This document shows, in pieces, positions 26,451-35,577 of a stretch of 64,000 bases of DNA. The stretch's first letter is position 1, and every line of letters starts with the position of its first letter. Position numbers and translations under genes: made by a program. This stretch comes from Streptomyces caeruleatus (GTDB taxonomy: Bacteria; Actinomycetota; Actinomycetes; Streptomycetales; Streptomycetaceae): positions 62,001 to 126,000 of the forward strand of contig NZ_KQ948934.1 of NCBI RefSeq assembly GCF_001514235.1. Direction: 5' to 3'. The notes under the pieces were generated by a model that was not told where the DNA came from, did not search any database, and saw only the letters and a program-made list of their open reading frames with translations.

Positions 26451-27860
26451 ATGGATCTCGGCGTCCGCTGGAAACTGCACGGCGACGGACGCACGCCGGC
26501 GCCCGGAGCGGTGGTCCGCCCCGACGAACGGCTGTCGTGGCCCCGCACGGTCGGGCTCGGCGCCCAGCATGTGGTGGCCATGTTCGGCGCGTCCTTCGTG
26601 GCGCCGGTCCTGATGGGGCTGGACCCCAACCTGGCGATCATGATGTCCGGCGTCGCGACGCTCGTCTTCCTGCTCGCCACGCGCGGCCGGGTGCCCAGCT
26701 ATCTCGGCTGCTCCCTCTCCTTCGTCGGGGTCGCCGCCGTCATCCGGGCCGACGGCGGTACGAGCGCGACCGTCACCGGCGCGGTCCTCGTCGTCGGCGC
26801 CGTGCTGTTCCTGGTCGGTCTCGCCGTGCGGAAGTTCGGCGCGCGGATCATCCACGCCACGATGCCGCCCATCGTCACCGGCGCCGTGGTGATGCTGATC
26901 GGCTTCAACCTCGCCCCGGTGACGGCCTCGACGTACTGGCCGCAGGACCAGTGGACGGCACTGCTGGTGATGCTGTTCACCGGGCTCGCTGTGGTCTGTC
27001 TGCGCGGGTTCTGGTCCCGTGTCGCGATCTTCCTGGGCCTGGTCTTCGGCTACGGCATCTCCTGGGTCTTCGACCGTGTCTTCGGGAAGATCCACTCGGT
27101 CGACGCGAGCGGCAAGCTCACCGACCACTGGCGGCTCGACCTCTCCGGGGTCGCGAAGGCCGACTGGATCGGGCTGCCCGATCTGCACGGCCCGTCCTTC
27201 CAGTGGTCGGCGATCCTCGTGGCCCTGCCCGTCGTGATCGCCCTGGTCGCCGAGAACGCCGGGCATGTCAAGGCGGTCGGCGAGATGACCGGCGACAACC
27301 TGGACGACAAGCTGGGCACGGCGATCTCCGCGGACGGCGTCGCCTCGATGCTCTCCACGGCGGTGGGCGGCCCGCCCAACACCACGTACTCCGAGAACAT
27401 CGGCGTGATGGCCGCGACCCGCGTCTACTCGACCGCCGCCTACTGGGCCGCCGCCGGCTTCGCCCTGCTCTTCGGCGTCTGCCCCAAGTTCGGGGCCGTC
27501 GTGGCCGCCATCCCGGGCGGCGTCCTCGGCGGCATCACCGTCATCCTGTACGGCATGATCGGCCTGCTCGGCGCGCAGATCTGGCTCAACGCCAAGGTTG
27601 ACCTGCGCAATCCGCTCAACCTCGTCCCGGCGGCGGCCGGCATCATCATCGGCGTCGGCAACGTCACCATGGAGTTCACCGACACCTTCCAGCTCAGCGG
27701 CATCGCGCTGGGCACCCTCGTCGTCATCACCGGCTACCACGCGCTGCGGGCCTTCGCCCCGGCCCACCTCAAGACGCAGCACCCGCTGCTCGACGAGGGC
27801 ACGTCCTCCTACGACGAGGAGAGCGGCACCGGCGACGGGACTCAGCGCGCCAAGTCGTAG
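26451..27860 (+). CDS. Uracil permease (NCS2 family)
   Basis: The 469-residue nucleobase:proton symporter carries the NCS2 signature LVAENAGHVKAV and the uracil-type GGPPNTTYSENIGVMAATRV, with about 14 hydrophobic segments. It should bring in uracil for salvage. The gene is more than 25 kb from the pyrimidine operon in this window. The ATG at 26451 has no strong ribosome site. The last 19 bases overlap the convergent GH6 gene. Confidence 0.92.
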   Translation: MDLGVRWKLHGDGRTPAPGAVVRPDERLSWPRTVGLGAQHVVAMFGASFVAPVLMGLDPNLAIMMSGVATLVFLLATRGRVPSYLGCSLSFVGVAAVIRADGGTSATVTGAVLVVGAVLFLVGLAVRKFGARIIHATMPPIVTGAVVMLIGFNLAPVTASTYWPQDQWTALLVMLFTGLAVVCLRGFWSRVAIFLGLVFGYGISWVFDRVFGKIHSVDASGKLTDHWRLDLSGVAKADWIGLPDLHGPSFQWSAILVALPVVIALVAENAGHVKAVGEMTGDNLDDKLGTAISADGVASMLSTAVGGPPNTTYSENIGVMAATRVYSTAAYWAAAGFALLFGVCPKFGAVVAAIPGGVLGGITVILYGMIGLLGAQIWLNAKVDLRNPLNLVPAAAGIIIGVGNVTMEFTDTFQLSGIALGTLVVITGYHALRAFAPAHLKTQHPLLDEGTSSYDEESGTGDGTQRAKS

Positions 27861-29056
27861 GCGTACGACGCCGTGAAGGTCCCCGGACTCCCCTTGCACC
27901 CGTCCGACTCTCCCGGCAGCTTCACCCACAGATAGCCGTCGATCCGCGCCTCGCCGGTACTGAGCGTCGGTGCCCGGCCCAGCTTGCGCCCGGCGGGGTC
28001 GCACCACTCCCCGTCGGCCGGGGCGCCGGCGCCGTTGCGGCTGGTGTCGATGACGGCGCCGAGCGAGGCGGGGCCGCCGAGGGCGTCGAGGACCTGTCGG
28101 TCGTAGGCGATCTCGGCGGTCGTGGCGTGGAAGTTGGAGACGTTGCTGAAGACGCCGTCGGAGGACGCGGTCGAGGCGGCGCCGGCCTGGCGCAGCCACT
28201 CCGCCTGCTTGCCGGGCGCGTGCCAGCCGGAGTGCCCGGCGTCGTAGTAGACGCGGGCCCTGGGGTTCGCCGTCTTGAAGGCGCGGCCGGCGCGGGCCAA
28301 CGAGGCCAAGCGGTCTGCGCGTTCGGCGGCGGTCAGGCACTCGGACTGGGCGACCGAGTCGGGCTCCAGGATCACGATGACGTCGGAGGAGCCGAGTCCG
28401 GCGGCGAACCTGTCGATCCAGGCGTCGTAGGCGTCGAGGCCGGGCGCCCCGCCCTGGGAGTGCCCGCCGCAGTCACGGTCCGGTATCGCGTACGGCACCA
28501 CCACCGGCACCCGCCCCAGCGCCGAACCTGCCGAAGTGACCGCGCGGACCCGGTCGGTGATGGTGTCCGGTGTGAAGTCGGCGAACCACACGGCGGCCGG
28601 CTGGGCGGCGATCCTGGAGGCGATGACCGCGTGGCGCGGGTCGCCGGTATTGCCGCGGACCCACTCCAGGACCTGGGAGTCGGGGTGGCGGTAGAGGCGG
28701 GCGGAGACCACGGTCGGCTGTCGGCTCCTGTCGGTCCTGGTCGGGGTGGGCGTGGGGCTCGCGGGGGCGGCCTTCTTCTCCTTCGGGGGCGGTGAAGTCG
28801 GCGTGGGAGACGGGGACTTCGTGGCCGACGGGGACGGCGAGGGCACGAGCGGCAGGGAGTCCAGGCTCGGCGAGCGCGTCACCTCGGGCGGCCTGGCCTC
28901 GTCCGAGCGCCCTCTGTCGTCGAGCGCGGAGATCATGCCGGTCGCGGTGCCGACGGCGACCACGACGGAGGCCGCCACGACCATGGCCTGGCGCCGGGCC
29001 GCCCTCCTGCGCTCGGACCTGCGTGCGGCCAGTCGCTGGGCACGTAAGCCTGGCAC
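27842..29056 (-). CDS. Glycoside hydrolase family 6 protein
   Basis: The 404-residue protein has an Arg-rich N-terminus, one hydrophobic signal or anchor helix (about 27-44) and a long Pro/Ser/Thr/Lys linker (about 55-110). A GH6 domain follows. The catalytic acid is in YAIPDRDCGGHS, with VILEPDSVA, DTSRNG, EWCDP and WVKLPGESDG as further family blocks. GH6 enzymes cleave beta-1,4-glucan (cellulose). No cellulose-binding module is present, and the linker may span the wall from a membrane anchor. GTG 29056 follows GGAGCAGG; the longer frame to 29935 is spurious. Confidence 0.9.
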   Translation of the reverse strand: MPGLRAQRLAARRSERRRAARRQAMVVAASVVVAVGTATGMISALDDRGRSDEARPPEVTRSPSLDSLPLVPSPSPSATKSPSPTPTSPPPKEKKAAPASPTPTPTRTDRSRQPTVVSARLYRHPDSQVLEWVRGNTGDPRHAVIASRIAAQPAAVWFADFTPDTITDRVRAVTSAGSALGRVPVVVPYAIPDRDCGGHSQGGAPGLDAYDAWIDRFAAGLGSSDVIVILEPDSVAQSECLTAAERADRLASLARAGRAFKTANPRARVYYDAGHSGWHAPGKQAEWLRQAGAASTASSDGVFSNVSNFHATTAEIAYDRQVLDALGGPASLGAVIDTSRNGAGAPADGEWCDPAGRKLGRAPTLSTGEARIDGYLWVKLPGESDGCKGSPGTFTASYAYDLAR

Positions 29057-29158
29057 CGTCCTGCTCCCCCTCCCCCGACAGCGGGCGCGTTCCCCCGTTC
29101 TGGGGAAGCGCCGGGCCCGCCGACACTTGCGCCAGCCTAAAGCTGGGACTCTGCCCCC

Positions 29159-29845
29159 ATGGCGCAATGCGAACAATTCACCACACCCGTGGACGCCGTC
29201 ATCTCCCGTATGCGCGCCCTCCACGCGACCCTGCCCGAACGCGACGGAGTGGCCGTCTTCAACCGCGTCTACCTCACCGTCACGGAGGCCGTCGACCGGC
29301 ACATCGACGAAGGCCGGTTCACGGACGCGCGAGCGGCGATCACGCTGGACGTGCGGTTCGCGGAGCGGTATCTCACGGCGGTGGAGCGGGCCGAGGACGA
29401 GCGGCGTCCGCCCGCCTGCTGGCGGCCCCTGTTCCAGATGCGCCGGCATCCCGGCGTACGTCCGTTGCAGTTCGCGCTCGCGGGCATCAACGCGCACATC
29501 GGCCACGATCTGGCGCTCGCCGTGGTGGACGCCTGTCGTAGCCTCGACTGCGAACCGGCCGATCTGGAGGACGAGTTCGACCGGGTGGGTGATCTCCTCG
29601 TCTCGCTGGAGGAGCGCGTCCGCGAAGAGCTGATGCCGGGTCCCGACCTGCTCCAGATCGCCGACCCGCTCACCCATCTGCTCGGTTCCTGGAGCCTGGA
29701 GCGGGCCCGGGACGCGACCTGGTCGGCGGCGCGGGCTCTGTGGGCACTGCGCCGACTGCCGGATGTCGCCGAGGAGTTCACCGAGCGGCTGGACGCGGCC
29801 GTGGGGTTCGCCGGACGCATGATGCTCACGCCGCTGCCGGAGTGA
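29159..29845 (+). CDS. DUF5995-family protein
   Basis: The 228-residue all-helical cytoplasmic protein carries landmarks of a conserved but uncharacterised actinobacterial family: VFNRVYLTVTEAVDRHI, LDVRFAERYL and GINAHIGHDLALAVV. Its repeated His/Asp residues could bind a metal, but no catalytic motif is known to me. It starts at ATG 29159, 102 bases from the divergent GH6 gene, and is followed by the LLM oxidoreductase on the same strand after 88 bases. Confidence 0.8.
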   Translation: MAQCEQFTTPVDAVISRMRALHATLPERDGVAVFNRVYLTVTEAVDRHIDEGRFTDARAAITLDVRFAERYLTAVERAEDERRPPACWRPLFQMRRHPGVRPLQFALAGINAHIGHDLALAVVDACRSLDCEPADLEDEFDRVGDLLVSLEERVREELMPGPDLLQIADPLTHLLGSWSLERARDATWSAARALWALRRLPDVAEEFTERLDAAVGFAGRMMLTPLPE

Positions 29846-29884
29846 TCCGGCCACTCCTGTGACGGGTCCCCTCAACTGGTAGAT

Positions 29885-29899
29885 GAACGTTGTACGTTC
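29885..29899. promoter_or_regulatory. Perfect palindrome upstream of the LLM oxidoreductase
   Basis: GAACGTTGTACGTTC has perfect six-base arms around TGT, 35 bases before the ATG. It looks like a TetR/MarR-type operator overlapping the promoter. No regulator gene is adjacent, so a trans-acting factor is implied. Confidence 0.55.
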
Positions 29900-29933
29900 G
29901 ACAGGAGTGGACCTCTTGCGAAGGAGCACAGGC

Positions 29934-30863
29934 ATGGCGACTCGGCTCGGACTGGCACTCCCCCAGAACAGGCAGTACGACCTCGGCAGGGACGTCCCGG
30001 ACGTGGCACGCGCCGCGGAGGCGGTCGGCTACGAGAGCCTGTGGGTGTACGAGCGGGCCCTGTTCCCCGAGCCGGCCACCCAGGGCCTGTACGGCATCGA
30101 GGGCCTGCCCTGGCCGGACGCCTACCGCGGGGTCGCCGACCCGCTGGTCACGCTCACGCTGGCGGCCGCGGCCACCGAGCGGGCCCGGCTCGGCACCAGT
30201 GTGCTGGTGGCCCCGCTGCACGTGCCCTTCCAGCTCGCCAAGACGCTCGCCACCCTGGACGCGGCCAGCGGCGGCCGGGTCGTCGCGGGCCTCGGCACCG
30301 GCTGGTCGCACGACGAGTACGCGGCGGCCGGGGTACGCCCCTTCGAGGAGCGCGGCCAGGTCCTCGACGAGGTGCTCGAGGTCTGCCGCGCGGTGTGGGG
30401 CCCGGACCCGGTGTCCTACGACGGCCGGACCACGCGGATCGCCCCCGCCGTGGTCGGCCCCAAGCCCGCTCGGCCCATCCCGATCCTGCTCGCCGCCGCC
30501 ACCCCCAAGACACGGCGCCGGCTGGTGGACCACGCCGACGGCTGGATGCCCGTCGCCATGAACGCCGAGTCGCTGGCCAAGCAGTGGCAGGAGGTGCGGG
30601 ACCTGGCCGCCGAGCGGGGTCGCACGGCGCCGTTGCAGACGGTGGTGCGCACCAACGCGCGCTACACCGCCAAGGGGTACGAGGGCTCCGACCGCACGCC
30701 CTTCCACGGCAGCGTCGACCAGATCGTCGAGGACCTGGTGGCGTACGCCGAGGTGGGCCTGGACGAGATCTTCGTCGACCTCCAGAGCTCCGTGCGCGAC
30801 GCCCAGGAGCTCAAGGACGTCGCGGCGGAGGTGTACGAGAAGGCGCGGGCGGCCGGGATCTGA
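29934..30863 (+). CDS. LLM-class (luciferase-like, F420-dependent) oxidoreductase
   Basis: The 309-residue TIM-barrel protein begins RLGLALPQNRQYDLGR and contains LGTSVLVAPLHVPFQLAKTL and GLGTGWSHDEYAAAG, the pattern of the F420-dependent LLM subfamily. The enzyme should reduce or oxidise a small organic substrate with F420 (or FMN) in the cytoplasm. ATG 29934 is preceded by AAGGAG. A perfect palindrome lies in its promoter region. Confidence 0.88.
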   Translation: MATRLGLALPQNRQYDLGRDVPDVARAAEAVGYESLWVYERALFPEPATQGLYGIEGLPWPDAYRGVADPLVTLTLAAAATERARLGTSVLVAPLHVPFQLAKTLATLDAASGGRVVAGLGTGWSHDEYAAAGVRPFEERGQVLDEVLEVCRAVWGPDPVSYDGRTTRIAPAVVGPKPARPIPILLAAATPKTRRRLVDHADGWMPVAMNAESLAKQWQEVRDLAAERGRTAPLQTVVRTNARYTAKGYEGSDRTPFHGSVDQIVEDLVAYAEVGLDEIFVDLQSSVRDAQELKDVAAEVYEKARAAGI

Positions 30864-30879
30864 GCCTCTTCTCGCGGCC

Positions 30880-32577
30880 TCAGTCCTCGGGCAGCTCGAC
30901 CGGCGCGATCTCGTCGTAGACGTCGCCCGGCCCCGGGTTGGTCGCGTCGGTCGCCCCGCCGAAGTGGTGCATGACGCCCCAGACCGCGTTCAGCGCGGTC
31001 TGGACGGCGCCCTCGGCCCAGCCGGCCGTCCAGGAGATGTCGTCGCCGGCGAGGAAGATGCCCCGCTTGTCCTCGTCCAGCCGGTCCTGCATGAAATGCG
31101 TGAACAGGCGCCGCTGGTAGCGGTAGTGGCCGGGGAGGTTGGCCTTGAACGCGCCCATGAAGTACGGCTCGTTCTCCCACGACACGGTCACCGGGTTGCC
31201 GATGACGTGCTTTCTGATGTCGACCTTCGGGTAGATCTCGCCGAGCGACTTCAGCATGACCTCCATCCGCTCACTCGCGGACAGCGGCAGCCACTTCAGG
31301 CTGTCGTCGCACCAGGTGTAGGAGAGGCAGATGACGGCGGGCTTGTCCGGGCCGTCGTCGAGCAGGTAAGTGCCGCGCGTCATTCGGTCGGTGAGCGTCA
31401 TCGACATGACGTCCCGGCCGGTCTCCTCGTCCTTGTCGAGCCAGAAGGGCCTGTCCACCGGCACGAACAGCTTCGAGCTCTCCATGTAGTGGGTCCGCTC
31501 GATCGCCGTCCAGTGGTCGATCGGGAAGAGCGAGTCGTCGCAGGCGATCTTCGACAGCAGCATCCAGGACTGGGCGGTGAAGACGGCCGCCTGGTAGGTA
31601 CGGATGTCGCCGTTCGCGTCGGTCACGGTGATCCGGTTGCCGGCGGTGCGGTGCAGCCGGGTCACGGCCGGGCGGGGCTCGCCGTTCTCGTGGAGCTTCG
31701 CGAGCGAGGTGCCGTAGGACCAGTGGACGATCTTCTCCGGCTCGCGCTCCCACAGGCGCAGCGGCAGCTGCTGGGAGCCGCCGACGATGCCGCGGTGGTG
31801 GTCGTCGGCCTCGGTGTAGACGACCCGCAGGATCTCCAGGATGGAGTTGGGGAAGTCGGTGTCCCAGCCGCCGGTGCCGAAGCCGACCTGGCCGAAGATC
31901 TCGCGGTGCCGGAAGGACTTGAAGGCCTCGGAGTCGCAGAGGAAGCCGTAGAAGGTCTGGTTGTCGAGCTTCTCGACGAGCTTCGCCCAGATCTCGCGGA
32001 TGCGCGGCACGTCCCGCTCGCGCATGGCCCGGTTCATGTCGGAGAAGTCCGCGCCCTCTTCGAGGCACTTGTTCCAGGCCTCGGCGACGTCCCGGTAGAC
32101 CTGCGGGAGGTCGTCGATGGTCTCGGCGTAGTGCGACTCGCCCTTCAGGTCGACGACGGTCGAAGGCGTCGCCTCGGCAAGGGGGTTGGGGAAGGGCTGG
32201 GTCTCCAGGCCGACCAGGTCGATGTAGTGCTGGAGCGCCGTGGAGGACGGCGGGAAGCGCATCGCGCCCATCTCGGCGGTGAGGGCCGGGTCACAGCCCT
32301 CGAAGCCGACGGTCCGCAGCCGGCCGCCGATCCGGTCGGCCTCGTACACGACGGGCTTGAGACCCATCTTCATCAGCTCGTACGCCGCCACGATCCCGGA
32401 GAGGCCGCCGCCGATGACCGCGACCTCGGTGCCGTGCTCGGTCGCCGGTATCTGGCCGAGCCCCGCCGGGTGGGCGAGGAAGTCGTCGTAGGCGTACGGG
32501 AAGTCCGGGCCGAACATGGTGATCGGCGGCTGCTGCTCGTCGGCGTGCTGGACGGCGTTGGGCACCGTGGACGTCAT
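30880..32577 (-). CDS. davB: FAD-dependent L-lysine 2-monooxygenase-like amine oxidase
   Basis: The 565-residue flavoprotein has the FAD-binding GGGLSGIVAAYELMKMGLKP near residue 55 and a second flavin contact GIFLAGDDISWTAGWAEGA near the C-terminus. Its N-terminal block ITMFGPDFPYAYDDFLAHPA and internal GFGTGGWDTDFPNS closely recall Pseudomonas DavB, which turns lysine into 5-aminopentanamide and CO2. The related tryptophan 2-monooxygenases (IaaM) are less similar in memory. The gene follows a DavA-like amidase by 60 bases and starts at ATG 32577 after AAGGAG. Substrate specificity is inferred. Confidence 0.8.
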   Translation of the reverse strand: MTSTVPNAVQHADEQQPPITMFGPDFPYAYDDFLAHPAGLGQIPATEHGTEVAVIGGGLSGIVAAYELMKMGLKPVVYEADRIGGRLRTVGFEGCDPALTAEMGAMRFPPSSTALQHYIDLVGLETQPFPNPLAEATPSTVVDLKGESHYAETIDDLPQVYRDVAEAWNKCLEEGADFSDMNRAMRERDVPRIREIWAKLVEKLDNQTFYGFLCDSEAFKSFRHREIFGQVGFGTGGWDTDFPNSILEILRVVYTEADDHHRGIVGGSQQLPLRLWEREPEKIVHWSYGTSLAKLHENGEPRPAVTRLHRTAGNRITVTDANGDIRTYQAAVFTAQSWMLLSKIACDDSLFPIDHWTAIERTHYMESSKLFVPVDRPFWLDKDEETGRDVMSMTLTDRMTRGTYLLDDGPDKPAVICLSYTWCDDSLKWLPLSASERMEVMLKSLGEIYPKVDIRKHVIGNPVTVSWENEPYFMGAFKANLPGHYRYQRRLFTHFMQDRLDEDKRGIFLAGDDISWTAGWAEGAVQTALNAVWGVMHHFGGATDATNPGPGDVYDEIAPVELPED

Positions 32578-32637
32578 GGGGTGCGGACTCCTTGCACAAA
32601 CAGGGACTGCGGGGGGAGGGGCGGAGGGGGGCGAGGC

Positions 32638-33426
32638 TCAGATCAGGGACCCGTAGAGACCGGGGCGGCGGTCCTGCAGATACGGGTTCTCCTCACGGCA
32701 TGCGCCGAGGAGGACGGGGTCGACGTCGGCGAGGACGAGTTCCTCGGCGCGGCCGGCCCGGGCACGGGCGACCCCGTCGGGGCCGGCGAGGGTGGAGAGG
32801 CCGACGAACTCGAACTCCCCTTCCCGGCCGACCCGGTTGACGTACGCGACGTACATCTGGTTCTCGAAGGCGCGCACCGGGATCATCGACTCGGCGACGA
32901 ACTGGAACGGGTGCATCTGCGCGGTCGGCACGATCAGCAGGTCGGTGCCGGCGAGGGCGTGGGCGCGGACGTTCTCCGGGAACTCGACGTCGTAGCAGAT
33001 CAGGATGCCGACGCGGACGCCGTCGAGCTCGGCCTGGACGACCTGCTGGTCGCCCGGCGTGAAGTGGTCGCGCTCGAAGCAGCCGAAGAGGTGGGTCTTG
33101 CGGTAGTTGGCGAGCCGGGTGCCGTCGGCGGAGATCAGCTGCGCGGAGTTGTAGACCGTCCCGCCCGCCCGCTCCGGGTAGCCGTAGGCGATGGCCAGAC
33201 CGTGCCGTGTCGCGCTCTCGGCGACGGCGTCCGCGCAGTCGCCGTCGGCCGGCTCGGCGAGCCGTGCGATGTCGTCACCTATCGCGTACCCGGTCAGGAA
33301 CATCTCCGGAGCGACCAGCAGCCCCGCCCCCGCGGCGGCGGCGCGCCCCACGGCCTCGTCGAGGACCTTGAGGTTCTCGACGGTCGAGCCGGGGCGGCCG
33401 GAGCTCTGGAGCAGGGCGGTACGCAT
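32638..33426 (-). CDS. davA: Nitrilase-superfamily amidase, 5-aminopentanamidase-like
   Basis: The 262-residue carbon-nitrogen hydrolase has the Glu-Lys-Cys triad in APEMFLTGY, NYRKTHLFG and ICYDVEFPEN. In the DavBA pathway it would hydrolyse 5-aminopentanamide to 5-aminovalerate and ammonia. Pairing with the DavB-like oxidase in one operon is the main support; an indole-acetamide hydrolase of the IaaH type would be an unrelated amidase family. ATG 33426 follows GAGGAA. Phased TTGCG repeats lie 99-156 bases upstream. Confidence 0.8.
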   Translation of the reverse strand: MRTALLQSSGRPGSTVENLKVLDEAVGRAAAAGAGLLVAPEMFLTGYAIGDDIARLAEPADGDCADAVAESATRHGLAIAYGYPERAGGTVYNSAQLISADGTRLANYRKTHLFGCFERDHFTPGDQQVVQAELDGVRVGILICYDVEFPENVRAHALAGTDLLIVPTAQMHPFQFVAESMIPVRAFENQMYVAYVNRVGREGEFEFVGLSTLAGPDGVARARAGRAEELVLADVDPVLLGACREENPYLQDRRPGLYGSLI

Positions 33427-33524
33427 GCGTGTTCCTCACCGGGCGGAAGGGGGGGGACGGGAGGGCCGTGTAGGGGCCACGTAGACGGTACGGGCGGCTG
33501 AGCAGGGCGGACAAGGAGGAGCCG

Positions 33525-33582
33525 TTGCGCGTCCGTGAGCGGTTTGTTGCGTGGGTACGCGCGTCGGCGGCGATTCGTTGCG
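33525..33582 (-). promoter_or_regulatory. Phased TTGCG repeats upstream of the davA-davB operon
   Basis: TTGCG starts at 33525, 33547 and 33578 (plus-strand reading), with steps of 22 and 31 bases, about two and three helical turns. The middle copy sits in TTTGTTGCGTGGGT, nearly the same as TTCGTTGCGTGGGG before the CAT permease. Lrp-type regulators bind such phased sites. Other than these and the hairpins at 33590-33621, the 312-base gap 33427-33738 shows no gene. Confidence 0.55.
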
Positions 33583-33589
33583 CGCCCTC

Positions 33590-33621
33590 GGACGGGGGTC
33601 CCGTCCTCCTCCGAGAGGAGG
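33590..33621. other. Two adjoining small hairpins
   Basis: GGACGGG/CCCGTCC (33590-33606, loop GGT) is immediately followed by CCTCCTC/GAGGAGG (33605-33621, loop CGA). Both are perfect seven-base-pair stems with three-base loops. They could be a small dispersed repeat or a structured leader before the truncated secreted-protein gene; no T-tract is present. Confidence 0.4.
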
Positions 33622-33738
33622 GCTCTGCCTGCGTCCCCACCGTGCGGCAAAGGCGGGGTCCCGCCCTCGGTGCGATGTGGCGGGAGCGCGCCGCCGGAAG
33701 AGTGATGGCTGTCCGGTTGACCTGCGGAAAGGACCCCA

Positions 33739-34287
33739 ATGAACCGCCGTGCCAAGACCGTCGTACTGTGCCGTGCGCCGCTGATGCTCACCGCCGGAAC
33801 GGTCGGTCCCGCCGCCACCGCGGCGAACGAACCGCCGCAGCCCGAGGCCGCCGCGCTCACCGGCACCGCCAAGCTGTACCGGACGGCCGGAGACGACATC
33901 ACGTTCACGTTCGACGCGCACCTCGCCGCGGCGGACAAGGCCGACCCGATGAAGGCCACCGGCGCCTTCGAGTTCAGCCACTACCTGAACGACCGGGGCG
34001 CTTGGGCGAAGGCCAGGGTCGACTGTCTGATCACCGGCGGCAAGGCGGGCCAGGAGCCGCCCAGGTGCGTGAGCTCCGCCCCCTTCGAGAAGGTCCAGAA
34101 GGGCACCGGCGACTTCACGGTCGTGCCGTGGCAACCCGAGCTCCAGCCAGGGCCAGTGCTGTCACCAGGTAGGGAATCGCGAGTACGGCGAACACCGTGC
34201 CGTGTGCCGCGCCCGTGCCGAGCAGCGCGTACAGGCCGAAGGTGGCGACCGTGGCCAGTTCGGTGCCGAGGCTCGCGACGGAGGTGA
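33739..34287 (+). pseudogene. Truncated gene for a small secreted protein (probable remnant)
   Basis: ATG 33739, preceded by GGAAAGGA, opens a signal peptide (to about residue 30) and a hydrophilic domain with ITFTFDAHLAAADKADPMKA and FEFSHYLNDRGAWAKARVDC. After about residue 132 the sequence becomes Arg/Pro-rich and runs antisense through the 3' end of the convergent MFS gene, with loss of normal codon character. I infer that the natural C-terminus was deleted and the frame now reads through foreign sequence. The function is unknown. It could still be expressed as a fusion of 182 residues. Confidence 0.5.
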
Positions 34288-35311
34288 GGGTGGCCCGGCG
34301 GGACTCGTCGATGCGGTGCTGGAGGCGGACGTCGGCGAGCACCTCCGCCACCTGGAACCCGCCGAAGGCGAGGCCCACGAGGGCGATGCCGGCCACCGAG
34401 CCCGCGGCGGCTCCCACGGCCAGGGCGAGGGCGGCGGCCGCGAGCAGTACCGCGAACCCGGTCGTGCCGAGGCGTTCGGCCGGCCCGGTCAGGAGGCTTC
34501 CGGCGGTGACCGCGGCCCAGATCAGCAGGATCAGGTAGGGGACGGTGGCCTCGGCCACGCCGATGTCCCGGACCAGCAGCGGGGTGTACTCGTCGAGCGC
34601 GCCCCACACGGCGGCGACGGCGGGGACCAGCAGCAGCGCACCCCGCACGGAACGGTCCTCGCGGACCTCGGCGAGCCCGGCCCGCAAGGTCGTCGCCCAG
34701 CTGTCCTCCCCCTTCTCCGGCCGCTCCCGGTGCTCCGGGAACCGGGTCGCCGTGGCGGCGGTCAGCAGACACGCGAGGACGCTGGCCGCGCCGACGACGG
34801 GGTAGCCGCCGAGCGCGAAGGCCGGCCCGGCGAGACCGGCGGAGACCATCGTGCCCACCAGTCGCGCGGCCCGGCCCCGGCCCATCACCCGGGCGTACCG
34901 GTCGGCGGCGCCCAGCCGGTCCAGCTCGTCGTACACGAGCGCCTCCAGCGCACCCGAGCCGAGCGCTCCGCCGGCGCCCCACAGCACGAAGCCCACCGCG
35001 AAGGCCCAGTACGCAGGGGTGGCGACCCACAGCCCGAAGCCGACGGCGGTGAGCAGCGGACCGATCCACAGCAGCCGACGCCGCGACACGGTGTCCGCCC
35101 AGGCCCCCGAGGGAACCTCCAGCAGCACGCCGGTGATCGACCACAGCGCGAACAGGGAGGAGATCTGCCACAGCGACATACCGGTGTCGGCGAACAGCAG
35201 CGCGTACACCGGGTAGAGCAGGACGAAGTCGTCGAGGAACGAGTAGCCGTACAGCGTGGCCGTGAGGCGGCGGACGCCGGTGGCGGGCACGCGTGCAGGT
35301 GGGAGTGTCAT
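34115..35311 (-). CDS. MFS transporter
   Basis: The 398-residue carrier has about 12 hydrophobic segments. The typical loop between helices 2 and 3 reads VPSGAWADTVSRRRLLWIG, and the central loop is charged (RFPEHRERPEKGEDSWATTL). The N-terminal segment GYSFLDDFVLLYPVYALLF resembles a drug-efflux-like MFS clade. The substrate is unknown. The start ATG 35311 has GGAAGG. Its 3' end overlaps the truncated secreted-protein gene, and no regulator is adjacent. Confidence 0.85.
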   Translation of the reverse strand: MTLPPARVPATGVRRLTATLYGYSFLDDFVLLYPVYALLFADTGMSLWQISSLFALWSITGVLLEVPSGAWADTVSRRRLLWIGPLLTAVGFGLWVATPAYWAFAVGFVLWGAGGALGSGALEALVYDELDRLGAADRYARVMGRGRAARLVGTMVSAGLAGPAFALGGYPVVGAASVLACLLTAATATRFPEHRERPEKGEDSWATTLRAGLAEVREDRSVRGALLLVPAVAAVWGALDEYTPLLVRDIGVAEATVPYLILLIWAAVTAGSLLTGPAERLGTTGFAVLLAAAALALAVGAAAGSVAGIALVGLAFGGFQVAEVLADVRLQHRIDESRRATLTSVASLGTELATVATFGLYALLGTGAAHGTVFAVLAIPYLVTALALAGARVATARP

Positions 35312-35482
35312 GAGGCCTTCCCGCAGGGACAGTTCGGACGCCGGTGATACGGCGCCCGAGGCGGCCCTCGGGAGGCACGGCTGGTGGATCAATGTCGCCA
35401 GGTCATGGCATCGATGGTAGGCGCCCCTGGCGGGATAGTCCCGGCACCTGCCGCCCCCAGGGACGCGGGGCGGTATCGATTT

Positions 35483-35520
35483 GCGGCTCCGCCGCGTGGG
35501 CGCGACCAGCCACAACGAAT
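35483..35520. repeat. Short hairpin-bearing intergenic element
   Basis: GCGGC TCC GCCGC (35483-35495) is followed by GTGGGCGCGACCAGCCACAA. I recall this combination as a frequent intergenic sequence in Streptomyces. It follows the Lrp gene stop by about 58 bases and may help terminate that operon. The rest of the 35312-35577 gap shows nothing. Confidence 0.4.
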
Positions 35521-35577
35521 CAGCAGACGGCCCACGACATGACGAGGCACCCCCCACCCCGCCCGACCCGCGGAGCG

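Noticed and set aside
30880..33426. Indole-acetamide (IaaM/IaaH) auxin pathway
   Set aside because: The amidase is of the nitrilase superfamily, not the amidase-signature family of IaaH, and the oxidase N-terminus recalls DavB rather than IaaM.
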